This document shows, piece by piece, positions 36,322 through 45,333 of a DNA stretch of 64,000 nucleotides (position 1 is the stretch's first letter; every line of letters begins with the position of its first letter). Position numbers and translations under genes: made by a program. The DNA lies in the NCBI RefSeq assembly GCF_900142695.1, contig NZ_FRBU01000022.1:1-64000 (forward strand). The letters are read 5' to 3'. Source of the DNA: Flavobacterium xanthum. Its GTDB lineage: Bacteria; Bacteroidota; Bacteroidia; Flavobacteriales; Flavobacteriaceae. The notes beneath the pieces are model-generated. The model had not been told where the DNA came from. It was given only the letters and a program-made list of their open reading frames with translations, and did not search any database.

Positions 36322-39294
36322 ATGCAGAATAAAGGACTTATTAAATTTTTCGCAATTCTATTTGCATTGGTAAGTATTTACCAACTTTCTTTCACTTTTG
36401 TTGCAAGCAAAGTAAAAAACGATGCAAAATCTTTTGCTAATGGGAATGCTGACAAAGAAGTAAAATATTTAGATTCTATCGGTAAAGAAAAAGTATTTAA
36501 CCTTGGGTTTACCAATTTTACTTTCAATGAAGTAAGTGATAAACAAATCAATAAAGGGCTAGATTTAGAAGGAGGGATTAATGTTATCCTTCAAATTTCT
36601 GTAAAGGATATTCTAAAAGGATTATCGAATAATTCTAAAAATCCAGTTTTTAATAAGTCTTTGGCTGATGCAACTGCTGATTTGCAAGGGAATAAACCAT
36701 ATCTAGACAAGTTTTTTGATGCTTTTGAAGCTAATTCAAAAGGAACTGTAAAATTAGCATCTCCAGATATTTTTGCAAACAGAAGTTTACAAGGTGAAGG
36801 TGGTGTTGATTTTCAAATGACCGACTCAGAGGTTCAAAAAATTATCAAAAGAAAAGTTGATGAATCGGTAGAAAGTGCTTTTGGCGTTTTAAGAAAACGT
36901 ATCGATCAATTTGGTGTAACACAGCCTAATATTCAAAAATTAGGAAATTCAGGTCAAATTCTTGTTGAACTTCCGGGTGCAAAAGATGTAGATCGTGCTA
37001 AGAAATTATTATCAAGCACTGCTCAATTGCAGTTTTGGGAAACATACAAAATCGAAGAAATTGGTAATTTCTTAATGGCGGCTAATGAGTCATTGAAGAA
37101 AACAGAAATCAAAACTACTGAGGTTAAACCAGTGGTAAAGGATTCTTTAAGTGCTTTACTTACAGATTCGAAAGATTCTACAACTGCAAAAAAAGGGGAA
37201 AATCCTTTATTTGATAAAATTGTTGGTCAAGGTGGAGGTCCAGTTTTAGGGCTTTTCTCTCCAAAAGATACGGCAACAATTAATGGTTACTTGAAAAGAG
37301 CTGATATCCGAATTCTTTTGCCAGCTGAGCAACGTTATGCCAAATTTGTTTGGGGTATACCAACTACTATTAAAGATGCTAAAGCTAAAGATGTTGAAGT
37401 TTTAGAATTATATGCTTTAAAAGGAAATAGAGATAATGTACCTGCGATGGCTGGTGGTGTTATTACTGATGCAAAAGATACTTTTGATCAATCAGGTAAG
37501 CCAGCAGTTTCTATGCAAATGAATGGTCAAGGGGCAAAATCTTGGGAAGAATTAACAGGTAGAGCGTATACTCAAAAAAGCAATATCGCTATTGTTCTTG
37601 ATGATGTGGTTTATTCTGCACCAGGTGTTTCTAGTGGTCCAATTTCAGGTGGTAGGTCTGAAATTTCAGGAGCTTTTGATGTAACACAAACTAAAGATTT
37701 AGCTAATGTTTTAAGAGCAGGTAAATTGCCAGCTACTGCCGATATTGTTCAGTCAGAAGTTGTAGGGCCATCCTTAGGCCAAGAAGCAATTGATAATGGT
37801 ACTAATTCAGCAATTATTGGTTTACTTATTGTATCCCTTTGGATGATGATCTATTATGGTAAAGCGGGTTGGTATGCTAATATTGCACTAGCCATAAATT
37901 TACTATTCTTATTTGGAATTTTAGCAAGTCTTGGAGCTGTTCTTACTTTGCCTGGTATTGCCGGTATCGTTTTGACAATGGGTACGGCGGTAGATGCAAA
38001 TATCATTATCTATGAAAGAGCAAAAGAAGAATTGAGAGCCGGTAAAACGCTAGAAGAAGCTGTTAAAACTTCGTATAGCTGGAGAGGTGCAATGTCTTCT
38101 ATTACTGATGCGAATGTTACTCACATATTAACAGGTGCTGTATTATTCATTTTTGGTTCAGGACCAATTAAAGGTTTTGCTACAACATTATTGATTGGTA
38201 TTATAACTTCATTATTTACTTCTATTTTTATTGCGCGAATCTTTATAGATTGGAACATTAGCAAAAAGAATAATTTGACGTTTGTTACTAACTTCTCTAA
38301 GAATATGTTTAACAACTTTCATTTTGATTTCTTAGGGATGAAAAAATGGACGTATTTGTTCTCTAGTATAGTGGTTATCATAAGCGTTGTTTCTTTAGCA
38401 ACAAATGGTCTAGATCAAGGAGTTGATTTTGTAGGAGGAAGAACATTCCAAGTGCGTTTCGAAAAACCAATAGAGACAGAAACTGTGAAAGCAGAATTAG
38501 CACAAGTTTTTGAAGGTAGTGCCGAAGTAAAAGTATTTGGTAATACTAACCAATTGAAAATTACAACGAAATATAAAGTGCAAGAGCCAGGAATTAAAGC
38601 TGATGAAGAGGTGAATAAATTGTTGTTTAGCACCTTGAAAAAGCATTATTCAGCAGACATTACATATGATAAATTTGTAAATGCGTATGAAGGTAAAAAA
38701 GTGGGGATTCTACAAGCTTCTAAAGTGGGGCCAACAGTAGCGGAAGATATTAAAACTAACGCTTACTGGGCAGTACTTGGAGCAATGGCAATTGTTTTCT
38801 TATACTTGATGATCAGTTATAGAAAATGGCAATATAGTTTAGGTGCGATTGCTGCAGTTGCACACGATGTTATTTTTGTATTAGGAATCTACTCTTTGTG
38901 TTATAAATTCATGCCTTTTGGTATGGAGATCGATCAGCATTTTATCGCTGCAATCTTAACGGTTATTGGATATTCTATGAATGATACAGTTATTGTATTT
39001 GATAGGGTTCGTGAATATTTAGCTGGAAAAACTAAAGGTACTTTTGCTGAAATTGTAAATCAATCTATTAATACAACGATGTCTAGAACAATCAATACAT
39101 CATTAACGATGATTGTCGTTTTATTAATCATGTTCGTTTTTGGTGGAGAATCTATTAGAGGATTTATCTTTGCAATGTTGGTTGGTATTATAGTTGGAAC
39201 CTATTCTTCACTGTTTATTGCTACGCCAGTATTGGTTGATACAATTTCAAAAGAAGATAAAAGAAAAGTAGAAAAAGCGCATCAAGAAAGCTAA
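36322..39294 (+). CDS. secDF: Protein translocase SecDF (fused SecD and SecF)
   Basis: A 990-residue membrane protein that uses the proton gradient to help pull secreted proteins through SecYEG. The SecD half (about 1-650) has the N-terminal anchor, a large periplasmic domain starting KGLDLEGGINVILQ, and the membrane block with GTAVDANIIIYERAKEEL. The SecF half (about 660-990) has GVDFVGGRTFQVRF and IGYSMNDTVIVFDRVRE. In E. coli SecD and SecF are separate; the fusion is common in Bacteroidetes. No frameshift or gap between the halves is seen. A terminator lies 26 nt after the stop. Confidence 0.95.
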   Translation: MQNKGLIKFFAILFALVSIYQLSFTFVASKVKNDAKSFANGNADKEVKYLDSIGKEKVFNLGFTNFTFNEVSDKQINKGLDLEGGINVILQISVKDILKGLSNNSKNPVFNKSLADATADLQGNKPYLDKFFDAFEANSKGTVKLASPDIFANRSLQGEGGVDFQMTDSEVQKIIKRKVDESVESAFGVLRKRIDQFGVTQPNIQKLGNSGQILVELPGAKDVDRAKKLLSSTAQLQFWETYKIEEIGNFLMAANESLKKTEIKTTEVKPVVKDSLSALLTDSKDSTTAKKGENPLFDKIVGQGGGPVLGLFSPKDTATINGYLKRADIRILLPAEQRYAKFVWGIPTTIKDAKAKDVEVLELYALKGNRDNVPAMAGGVITDAKDTFDQSGKPAVSMQMNGQGAKSWEELTGRAYTQKSNIAIVLDDVVYSAPGVSSGPISGGRSEISGAFDVTQTKDLANVLRAGKLPATADIVQSEVVGPSLGQEAIDNGTNSAIIGLLIVSLWMMIYYGKAGWYANIALAINLLFLFGILASLGAVLTLPGIAGIVLTMGTAVDANIIIYERAKEELRAGKTLEEAVKTSYSWRGAMSSITDANVTHILTGAVLFIFGSGPIKGFATTLLIGIITSLFTSIFIARIFIDWNISKKNNLTFVTNFSKNMFNNFHFDFLGMKKWTYLFSSIVVIISVVSLATNGLDQGVDFVGGRTFQVRFEKPIETETVKAELAQVFEGSAEVKVFGNTNQLKITTKYKVQEPGIKADEEVNKLLFSTLKKHYSADITYDKFVNAYEGKKVGILQASKVGPTVAEDIKTNAYWAVLGAMAIVFLYLMISYRKWQYSLGAIAAVAHDVIFVLGIYSLCYKFMPFGMEIDQHFIAAILTVIGYSMNDTVIVFDRVREYLAGKTKGTFAEIVNQSINTTMSRTINTSLTMIVVLLIMFVFGGESIRGFIFAMLVGIIVGTYSSLFIATPVLVDTISKEDKRKVEKAHQES

Positions 39295-39317
39295 AATGCT
39301 TTTATATAATTTTACAA

Positions 39318-39353
39318 AAAGAGATTCAGCGAAAGTTGAATCTCTTTTTTTTT
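39318..39353 (+). terminator. Terminator of secDF
   Basis: The stem GAGATTCA/TGAATCTC (39321-39328 with 39337-39344) is followed by a run of nine T residues. Confidence 0.87.
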
Positions 39354-39430
39354 ACCTGAATTCCAATACTTTTTTTTAGTAATTTAACAAAGAGTTTCAA
39401 AAGTAATAGTCTGTTTTTAAATTAATAGTT

Positions 39431-40045
39431 ATGTTTAGAAGTGTTTTTTTTATTTTGTTTATTTGTTGTCTTTCGATGCTGTCTTTTGCTCAAGTCAAAA
39501 ATAGGGTCGTCCAAGTGGGTTTTGCTTATGGATTAGGTACTGAATTTGAAAATAAAAATTACTCTTATACAAATCACTATTATAAGTTGCAATTTTATTT
39601 TGAAGTAAAAGAAACAAAAAAAGTCAGCTATCAAATACTTATCCAGCCAGAACTTAATTTTGCAACGCACCAACTCTTAAATTTGTATTTTATTGAACCG
39701 GACGAACCGGATTACATAGAAAAACGAGAACGATACACAAAGTTAAAGGATATCAAAGAGTATGTCTTGAATTTAGGATTTCTAGTCAGGAAACCACTTT
39801 CTAATCAAGCTAGTCTCTATGCTTTGGGTAGTGTGGGACCAATGATTACCGATACAGAAACGGAGGGATTATCTAAAGGTTTTGCCTTTGCTGACGTTAT
39901 TGCTTTAGGAGTTACTTTTAAAATGTATCGAATAACCATTGATCTAAGGCCAAGTATCCGGCACGTATCTAACGCCGGGCTACAAAAAAAGAATTCGGGT
40001 TACACTACTAAAAATATTGACTTTGGATTATTGTTTGCATTATAA
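39431..40045 (+). CDS. Outer-membrane barrel protein, small
   Basis: A 204-residue secreted protein with a signal peptide (about 1-20, MFRSVFFILFICCLSMLSFAQ). The rest alternates polar and apolar residues as in an 8-strand outer-membrane barrel, with final strands IDLRPSIRHVSNAGL and KNIDFGLLFAL. No specific family is recognised. It sits between secDF and lgt, convergent with lgt, and shares the bidirectional terminator at 40049-40080. Function unknown. Confidence 0.65.
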   Translation: MFRSVFFILFICCLSMLSFAQVKNRVVQVGFAYGLGTEFENKNYSYTNHYYKLQFYFEVKETKKVSYQILIQPELNFATHQLLNLYFIEPDEPDYIEKRERYTKLKDIKEYVLNLGFLVRKPLSNQASLYALGSVGPMITDTETEGLSKGFAFADVIALGVTFKMYRITIDLRPSIRHVSNAGLQKKNSGYTTKNIDFGLLFAL

Positions 40046-40085
40046 AAAAAGCGTTACCTGTTTTGATCCAGATAACGCTTTTCTT
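40045..40085. terminator. Bidirectional terminator between the barrel gene and lgt
   Basis: A 12-bp stem AAGCGTTA-CCTG/CAG-ATAACGCTT (40049-40060 with 40069-40080) has A/T runs on both sides, so it can serve both convergent genes. Confidence 0.75.
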
Positions 40086-40104
40086 TGCATTCAAATTATT
40101 TTTT

Positions 40105-41058
40105 TTAATTCGTAATTTCTCTTTCAGCAGTAAATATAAAATACAATCCTATAAGTACAAAAGGAATACTTAGCCATTGTCCTGTTGAAAACAAACCGAG
40201 AGCACTTTCAAAACCGCCTTGGCTTTCCTTAACGGATTCTACGATAAAACGAACCGTAAACAACAACACTAGAAACATTCCGAAAATAAATCCTGTATAT
40301 TTTCTTTTTTCAGTTTTCCAATACAAGAAAAATAAGACTGCAAATACAAAAATATAACAAAATGCTTCGTACAATTGCGTAGGATGTCTAACCGGCACTT
40401 GTTCTAACAAAACAGCAAATTTAGGGTCTGTTGCAATGGCGGTGTAAGCTTCTTTAGGATTAGGAATTTGAGTTGCATTGACAGCATCCATCGGACTAAA
40501 GTGATCTTTTATGAATTTTATTCCAAATGGCGAAGTTGTTTCATGACCTATGATTTCCGAATTGAAAAAGTTACCCAATCTGACGAAAATAGCACCACTT
40601 GCAACAGGAATAACCACGCGATCTAAAATCCATAACTGCGGTTTTTTTAATATATTTTTACTGTAGAAGTACATAGCAATAATGATAGAAATTGCAGCTC
40701 CGTGACTTGCTAATCCTTGAAAACCAGTAAATTCCCAACCTTTAATAATGCTAAATAGAGCTTCGTTTGGATTTTCTCTTATGGGTAAGAATATCTCCAG
40801 TAGGTGATTGCGGTAATACTCCCAATCGTAAAAGAAAACATGTCCTAAACGAGCACCAATCAAAGTCGCCAATACAGTCCAGATAAATAAAGAGTCTAAT
40901 TTTTCTATCGATTCGCCTTCGCGATCGAAAATATTTTTCATGATATACCAGCCTAATCCAAAAGCAATGACAAACATTAAACTGTAATACCTAATTATAA
41001 AAAAGCCTAAATCGATTCCTTCTGATGGGTTCCAAACAATGTTTAAAGCATGTGTCAT
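40105..41058 (-). CDS. lgt: Prolipoprotein diacylglyceryl transferase
   Basis: A 317-residue inner-membrane enzyme that adds diacylglycerol to the lipobox cysteine of prolipoproteins, the first step of lipoprotein maturation. About seven membrane segments are visible. The family signature RLGNFFNSEIIG is near residue 160, and HPTQLYEAF (catalytic His region) near residue 225. LASHGAAISIIIAMY holds another conserved His-Gly. The many predicted lipoproteins of this window depend on it. It follows yidD by 63 nt on the minus strand. Confidence 0.93.
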   Translation of the reverse strand: MTHALNIVWNPSEGIDLGFFIIRYYSLMFVIAFGLGWYIMKNIFDREGESIEKLDSLFIWTVLATLIGARLGHVFFYDWEYYRNHLLEIFLPIRENPNEALFSIIKGWEFTGFQGLASHGAAISIIIAMYFYSKNILKKPQLWILDRVVIPVASGAIFVRLGNFFNSEIIGHETTSPFGIKFIKDHFSPMDAVNATQIPNPKEAYTAIATDPKFAVLLEQVPVRHPTQLYEAFCYIFVFAVLFFLYWKTEKRKYTGFIFGMFLVLLFTVRFIVESVKESQGGFESALGLFSTGQWLSIPFVLIGLYFIFTAEREITN

Positions 41059-41121
41059 GTATTGTAATTTTGTTATTTTAGGTAAAAATAAAGATTAAAA
41101 GTAAAATTTGTACTATAAAAA

Positions 41122-41361
41122 CTAATGTTTATGAAGGCAAGATTTTTTAGGCACGGGATCATATCCTGTTTTTCCCCAAGGATGACAACTTAAAATTCGT
41201 TTTGTTCCCAGATATCCTCCATAAAATAACCCATGAGTTTGCAGCGCTTCAATCATGTAAGAGGAGCAAGTGGGCTCAAATCGACAAGCTGAAGGTGTGA
41301 ACGGTGAAATCGCTACTTGATAAAACCGAACTAAAATGATAAATGGTGCAGTTATTTTCAT
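41122..41361 (-). CDS. yidD: Membrane protein insertion efficiency factor YidD
   Basis: A 79-residue member of the YidD (UPF0161) family, which assists YidC-mediated membrane protein insertion. The conserved pattern is complete: [34 protein letters not shown] and [13 protein letters not shown], with the three conserved cysteines. An N-terminal amphipathic helix serves as membrane anchor. It is in the same direction as cysS (upstream, 95 nt) and lgt (downstream, 63 nt). Confidence 0.92.
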   Translation of the reverse strand: MKITAPFIILVRFYQVAISPFTPSACRFEPTCSSYMIEALQTHGLFYGGYLGTKRILSCHPWGKTGYDPVPKKSCLHKH

Positions 41362-41456
41362 AGTTTCACTTGGGAATTATCAAAGGTATCATAACGTTTA
41401 TCCTTTTTTACACTCGTTGCTTAATAGAGTTACAGAACATCAGAACTAGAGTGACA

Positions 41457-42935
41457 TTAAATCGAGAAAGTAGTACCTTCTTTGCCATCTTTAAGTTGGA
41501 TTCCTAATGTGATCAATTGGTCTCTAATTTGATCAGACAAAGCAAAATTCTTGTTTTCTCTAGCCTGTTTTCTCATTTCGATTAACATGTTTACCGTTCC
41601 TTGTAATTTATCGTTAGTGCTATCAGAAATTTTTTCGTCTTCTAGTCCTAACACATCAAAAACAAATGCATTCATCGTTTTTGCAAAACAATCTAAGTCA
41701 GCTGCATTCAAACTCTCTTTCTCCTCTTTTAGCAAATTGATAAAGCGAACGCCTTCAAAGAGCTGTGCTATTAGGATAGGTGTATTAAAATCATCATTCA
41801 TTGCATCATAACACAATTGCTTCCATGCTGGAATATTAAGAGTGCTTTTTGCAGCGACAGTGATCTCTTTTAACGAATTCATTGCTTCCATCAATCGCTT
41901 ATATCCTTTTTCAGAAGCAACAATCGCGTCATCTGAAAAGTCAAGAATACTGCGGTAATGCGCTTGCAGCATAAAAAATCGGGCTACAGATGCTGAGAAA
42001 GCTTTACTTAAAATAGTATTTTCTCCTGTTAATATTTCTCGTGGTAAAATATTATTCCCGGTAGATTTAGCCATTTTTTTACCGTTCAAAGTTAACATAT
42101 TGGCATGTAACCAATAATTAACAGGAGTTTGACCGGTGCACGCCTCATTTTGAGCAATTTCACATTCATGATGCGGGAATTTTAAGTCCATTCCACCACC
42201 GTGAATATCAAAATGATTGCCCAGGTATTTCGTACTCATCGCGGTACATTCTAAGTGCCAACCCGGAAATCCATCACTCCATGGCGACGGCCAGCGCATG
42301 ATGTGCTGTATTTCTGCTTTTTTCCAAAGCGCAAAATCCTGCGGATTTCTTTTATCAGTTTGACCGTCTAAATCTCTAGTATTGGTTAGCATATCCTCGA
42401 TATTCCGCCCACTTAATCGCCCGTAATGATTTGTTTTATTGAATTTAACTACATCAAAATAAACTGATCCATTGGCTTCGTAACCTATTCCTTTATCAAT
42501 AATGGTCTTGATAATTTCAATCTGTTCAATAATATGACCCGTTGCTGTTGGTTCAATACTAGGAGGTAAAAAGTTGAAAGCATTCAAAATATCGTGAAAA
42601 TCTACGGTATAACGTTGCACCACTTCCATGGGTTCTAGTTGTTCCAAGCGTGCTTTTTTTGCAATTTTATCTTCACCTTCATCTACATCATCCACAATAT
42701 GTCCTACATCAGTAATATTACGAACGTAGCGAACCTTGTAATCCAAATGCAAAAAATACCTAAAAATTACGTCAAAAGACATGAATGTTCTCACATTTCC
42801 AAGATGCACATTGCTGTAAACAGTTGGTCCGCAAACATACATTCCCACATTTCCTTCATGAATAGGTGTAAATGTTTCTTTCTCTCCTGAAAGTGAATTG
42901 TATATTTTTAAAGTCTGACTCTTGTATAAAGGCAT
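41457..42935 (-). CDS. cysS: Cysteinyl-tRNA synthetase
   Basis: A 492-residue class I aminoacyl-tRNA synthetase charging tRNA-Cys. The HIGH motif is [10 protein letters not shown] near residue 39 and the KMSKS motif is KKMAKSTGN near residue 290. The zinc ligands are in [18 protein letters not shown] and [10 protein letters not shown]. Length is in the usual range. A conserved-flank hairpin repeat (42953-43033) fills the leader just before the ATG. No promoter box is evident between folE and cysS, so readthrough from folE may feed it. Confidence 0.95.
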   Translation of the reverse strand: MPLYKSQTLKIYNSLSGEKETFTPIHEGNVGMYVCGPTVYSNVHLGNVRTFMSFDVIFRYFLHLDYKVRYVRNITDVGHIVDDVDEGEDKIAKKARLEQLEPMEVVQRYTVDFHDILNAFNFLPPSIEPTATGHIIEQIEIIKTIIDKGIGYEANGSVYFDVVKFNKTNHYGRLSGRNIEDMLTNTRDLDGQTDKRNPQDFALWKKAEIQHIMRWPSPWSDGFPGWHLECTAMSTKYLGNHFDIHGGGMDLKFPHHECEIAQNEACTGQTPVNYWLHANMLTLNGKKMAKSTGNNILPREILTGENTILSKAFSASVARFFMLQAHYRSILDFSDDAIVASEKGYKRLMEAMNSLKEITVAAKSTLNIPAWKQLCYDAMNDDFNTPILIAQLFEGVRFINLLKEEKESLNAADLDCFAKTMNAFVFDVLGLEDEKISDSTNDKLQGTVNMLIEMRKQARENKNFALSDQIRDQLITLGIQLKDGKEGTTFSI

Positions 42936-42952
42936 TTCAATTGTTTTTTTTG

Positions 42953-43033
42953 GAGCTGCTTCCTGCTTTCCGCTTCAATCTTTTTATTCGCAAGGGCGAA
43001 TAAAAAGGATTTTCACTTCAATCAGGGCTAGGG
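42953..43033 (-). repeat. Dispersed hairpin repeat before cysS (copy 1 of 2 in the window)
   Basis: Read toward cysS (minus strand) it begins CCTAGCCCTGATTGAAGTG, continues AAAATCC, then a hairpin, then GATTGAAGCGGAAAGCAGGA and AGCAGCTCC. The flanks closely match the copy before prfA (62685-62799). The hairpin here has a 12-bp stem (42980-42991 with 42996-43007) and a 4-nt loop, and its loop-side sequence is unrelated to that of the other copy. It ends 17 nt before the cysS ATG. Confidence 0.8.
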
Positions 43034-43105
43034 CATTTCTGCATTAAAATAATTTTATTGTTTAATATCCATTTTATTCCATGCCGCACTGCGGGTGAAT
43101 AAGAT

Positions 43106-43777
43106 TTAGAACTTTGTTTCTAGTTTGATATAATCTAAGAATTCTCTGCGAGTAACGCTATCTTTAAATTTTCCGCCAAACTCGGATGTTACCGTGCTAC
43201 TTTCGATATCACTGATTCCTCTAGAATTAACACAAAGGTGTTTAGCATCTATCACACAAGCAACATCTTCTGTACCTAAAGCAATTTGTAATTCTTGTAC
43301 AATTTGCATCGTTAAGCGTTCTTGCACCTGCGGTCTTTTGGCATAATATTCTACGATGCGGTTCATTTTAGATAAACCAATAACTCTTCCGTTAGAAATA
43401 TAACCTACGTGAGCTCTTCCTATAATGGGTAATAAATGGTGTTCACAAGTAGAATAGACTATGATGTTTTTCTCGACTAACATTTCACCATATTTGTAAT
43501 TGTTGTCAAAAGTGGATGCTTTTGGTTTTTTTGCAGGATTCAAACCTCCAAAAATTTCTTTTACAAACATTTTAGCCACACGATTGGGTGTGCCTTTTAA
43601 ACTATCATCGGTCAAGTCCATGCCTAGTGTAAGTAGGATGTTCTCAACGTCTTTTTTTATTTTTTCGATTTTATCATCATCAGAAATGGTGAAGGCATCA
43701 TCTCTTATTGGATTCTTTGCGGATAAACTAATATGATTGTCTCCTATTTCGTCTTGAAATTCTTCTTTATTTATCAT
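43106..43777 (-). CDS. folE: GTP cyclohydrolase I
   Basis: A 223-residue enzyme (start at MINKEEFQDEIGD, 43777; three extra codons upstream are open) that converts GTP to dihydroneopterin triphosphate, the first step of folate and pterin synthesis. The zinc and catalytic residues are in YSTCEHHLLPIIGRAHVGYI and DAKHLCVNSRGI. The C-terminal SRRxFL-like segment (VTRREFLDYIK) is present. A near-consensus TATCTTTA box (43817-43824, minus strand) may be its promoter. It is the probable head of a folE-cysS-yidD-lgt transcript. Confidence 0.95.
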   Translation of the reverse strand: MINKEEFQDEIGDNHISLSAKNPIRDDAFTISDDDKIEKIKKDVENILLTLGMDLTDDSLKGTPNRVAKMFVKEIFGGLNPAKKPKASTFDNNYKYGEMLVEKNIIVYSTCEHHLLPIIGRAHVGYISNGRVIGLSKMNRIVEYYAKRPQVQERLTMQIVQELQIALGTEDVACVIDAKHLCVNSRGISDIESSTVTSEFGGKFKDSVTRREFLDYIKLETKF

Positions 43778-43916
43778 TAAAAGCAACTATTATAGTGGGT
43801 GTAATTATTTAAGGGGTAAAGATAAATAATAAAAATTAAAGAATTTCTATCGCTCCTACTATTTAAACGCACTTTATCGCTTCTTCAAGGTGTTTTTGTT
43901 TCTTTTTTAGGCCTAA

Positions 43917-43955
43917 AAAGAAAGGCAATAACGAGTTCGCTATTGCCTTTTTTAT
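43917..43955 (-). terminator. Terminator of the class I aminotransferase gene
   Basis: The 10-bp stem AAAGGCAATA/TATTGCCTTT (43921-43930 with 43941-43950) has T-rich sequence on both sides; it lies about 50 nt after the aminotransferase stop. Confidence 0.7.
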
Positions 43956-44001
43956 AGTAAATCCGGTTGAGTCCAGTTTTAAATCTGAAGAATTTAGTTA
44001 C

Positions 44002-45207
44002 TTATGCTTGAGTTTGTGTTGCATTGTAAACTGGAATTGCTGCTTTTAAAATGCGAACTGCACTGATCAGGTCATCTTTCTTTAAAACGTATGCAATTCG
44101 AACCTGATTCAATCCCATTCCTGGTGTAGAGTAAAAACCTGCTGCTGGTGCAACCATTACGGTTTCGCCATCTAAGTCATAACTTTCTAAAAGCCATTGA
44201 GCGAAAGCGTCGGCGTTGTTCACTGGCAATTGCGCAATGCAATAAAAAGCACCTTTAGGTTTGCTTACAATTACACCATCTATTTTGTTTAATTCTTCAA
44301 TTAAAGTATCTCTTCGTTCTCTATATTCTGAAATTACTTCGTCAAAATAACTTTGCGGCGTGTCCAGTGCTGCTTCACTTGCAATTTGTTCAATAGTAGG
44401 AGGACTCAATCTTGCTTGTGCAAATTTCATCGCGGTAGTCATCACTTCCTTATTTTTAGAAACAATACACCCTATTCTCGCACCACACATGCTGTATCTT
44501 TTTGAAACCGAATCAATCATAATGGCGTGTTCTTCAAGTCCAGGAACGCTCATAACAGAATAATGTATGTCACCATCATAAGTGAATTCGCGATACACTT
44601 CATCAGATATCAAGAATAAATCATGTTTTTTAACTAGAGCTGCTAGCTGCATGATTTCTTCTTTGGAATATAAATATCCAGTAGGATTTCCTGGATTACA
44701 AATAAGAATAGCTTTTGTTTTTGGAGTAATCAGTTTTTCAAAATCGGCCACAGCTGGAAGTGCAAAACCCGTTTCGATAGTTGAGATAACAGGAATAACG
44801 TTCACGCCAGACGCCGTTGAAAATCCGTTATAATTCGCATAAAAGGGTTCTGGAATAATAATTTCATCACCTTGATCCATCGTGCTTCCCATGGCAAACA
44901 TTAACGCTTCAGATCCGCCTGTTGTGATAATGATGTCTTCAATATTTACGGAAATACCTTGATTTGTGTAGTAGTTGGCTAGTTTTTTTCTGTAACTTTC
45001 GTTTCCTGCAGAGTGGCTGTATTCCAGAATGGTTAAGTCAATGTTTTTAACCGCATTCATAGCAACTTCCGGTGTTTTTATATCGGGTTGACCAATGTTC
45101 AAATGATATACTTTATGTCCTTTTTTCTTAGCTATTTCAGAGTATGGAACCAATTTTCGTATTGGTGATTCAGGCATTTGTTTGCCTTTGTTTGATATTT
45201 TTGGCAT
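44002..45207 (-). CDS. Class I/II aminotransferase (aspartate aminotransferase-like)
   Basis: A PLP enzyme of about 401 residues when started at MPKISNKGKQMPESPIRK (45207); the frame opens 19 codons earlier and another ATG follows at 45177. The PLP lysine is in SVSKRYSMCGARIG. NPGNPTGYLYSKEE and LISDEVYREFTYDG bind the cofactor, and the conserved arginine for the substrate carboxylate is in NQVRIAYVL near the C-terminus. The HLNIGQPDIKTP start is typical of the AspC/AAT-Ib group. The amino donor cannot be fixed from sequence. It is monocistronic with its own terminator. Confidence 0.9.
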   Translation of the reverse strand: MPKISNKGKQMPESPIRKLVPYSEIAKKKGHKVYHLNIGQPDIKTPEVAMNAVKNIDLTILEYSHSAGNESYRKKLANYYTNQGISVNIEDIIITTGGSEALMFAMGSTMDQGDEIIIPEPFYANYNGFSTASGVNVIPVISTIETGFALPAVADFEKLITPKTKAILICNPGNPTGYLYSKEEIMQLAALVKKHDLFLISDEVYREFTYDGDIHYSVMSVPGLEEHAIMIDSVSKRYSMCGARIGCIVSKNKEVMTTAMKFAQARLSPPTIEQIASEAALDTPQSYFDEVISEYRERRDTLIEELNKIDGVIVSKPKGAFYCIAQLPVNNADAFAQWLLESYDLDGETVMVAPAAGFYSTPGMGLNQVRIAYVLKKDDLISAVRILKAAIPVYNATQTQA

Positions 45208-45333
45208 AGTCTTAATTGTTGAATTGCAAATTTGCGATTTTTTTTTCGAATTTATTACAATCAATAGACGTATATAGTGTTAAATCTGCATTTTTGATCG
45301 AAATAATTTAGTATTTTTATGTAAATTATTCAA

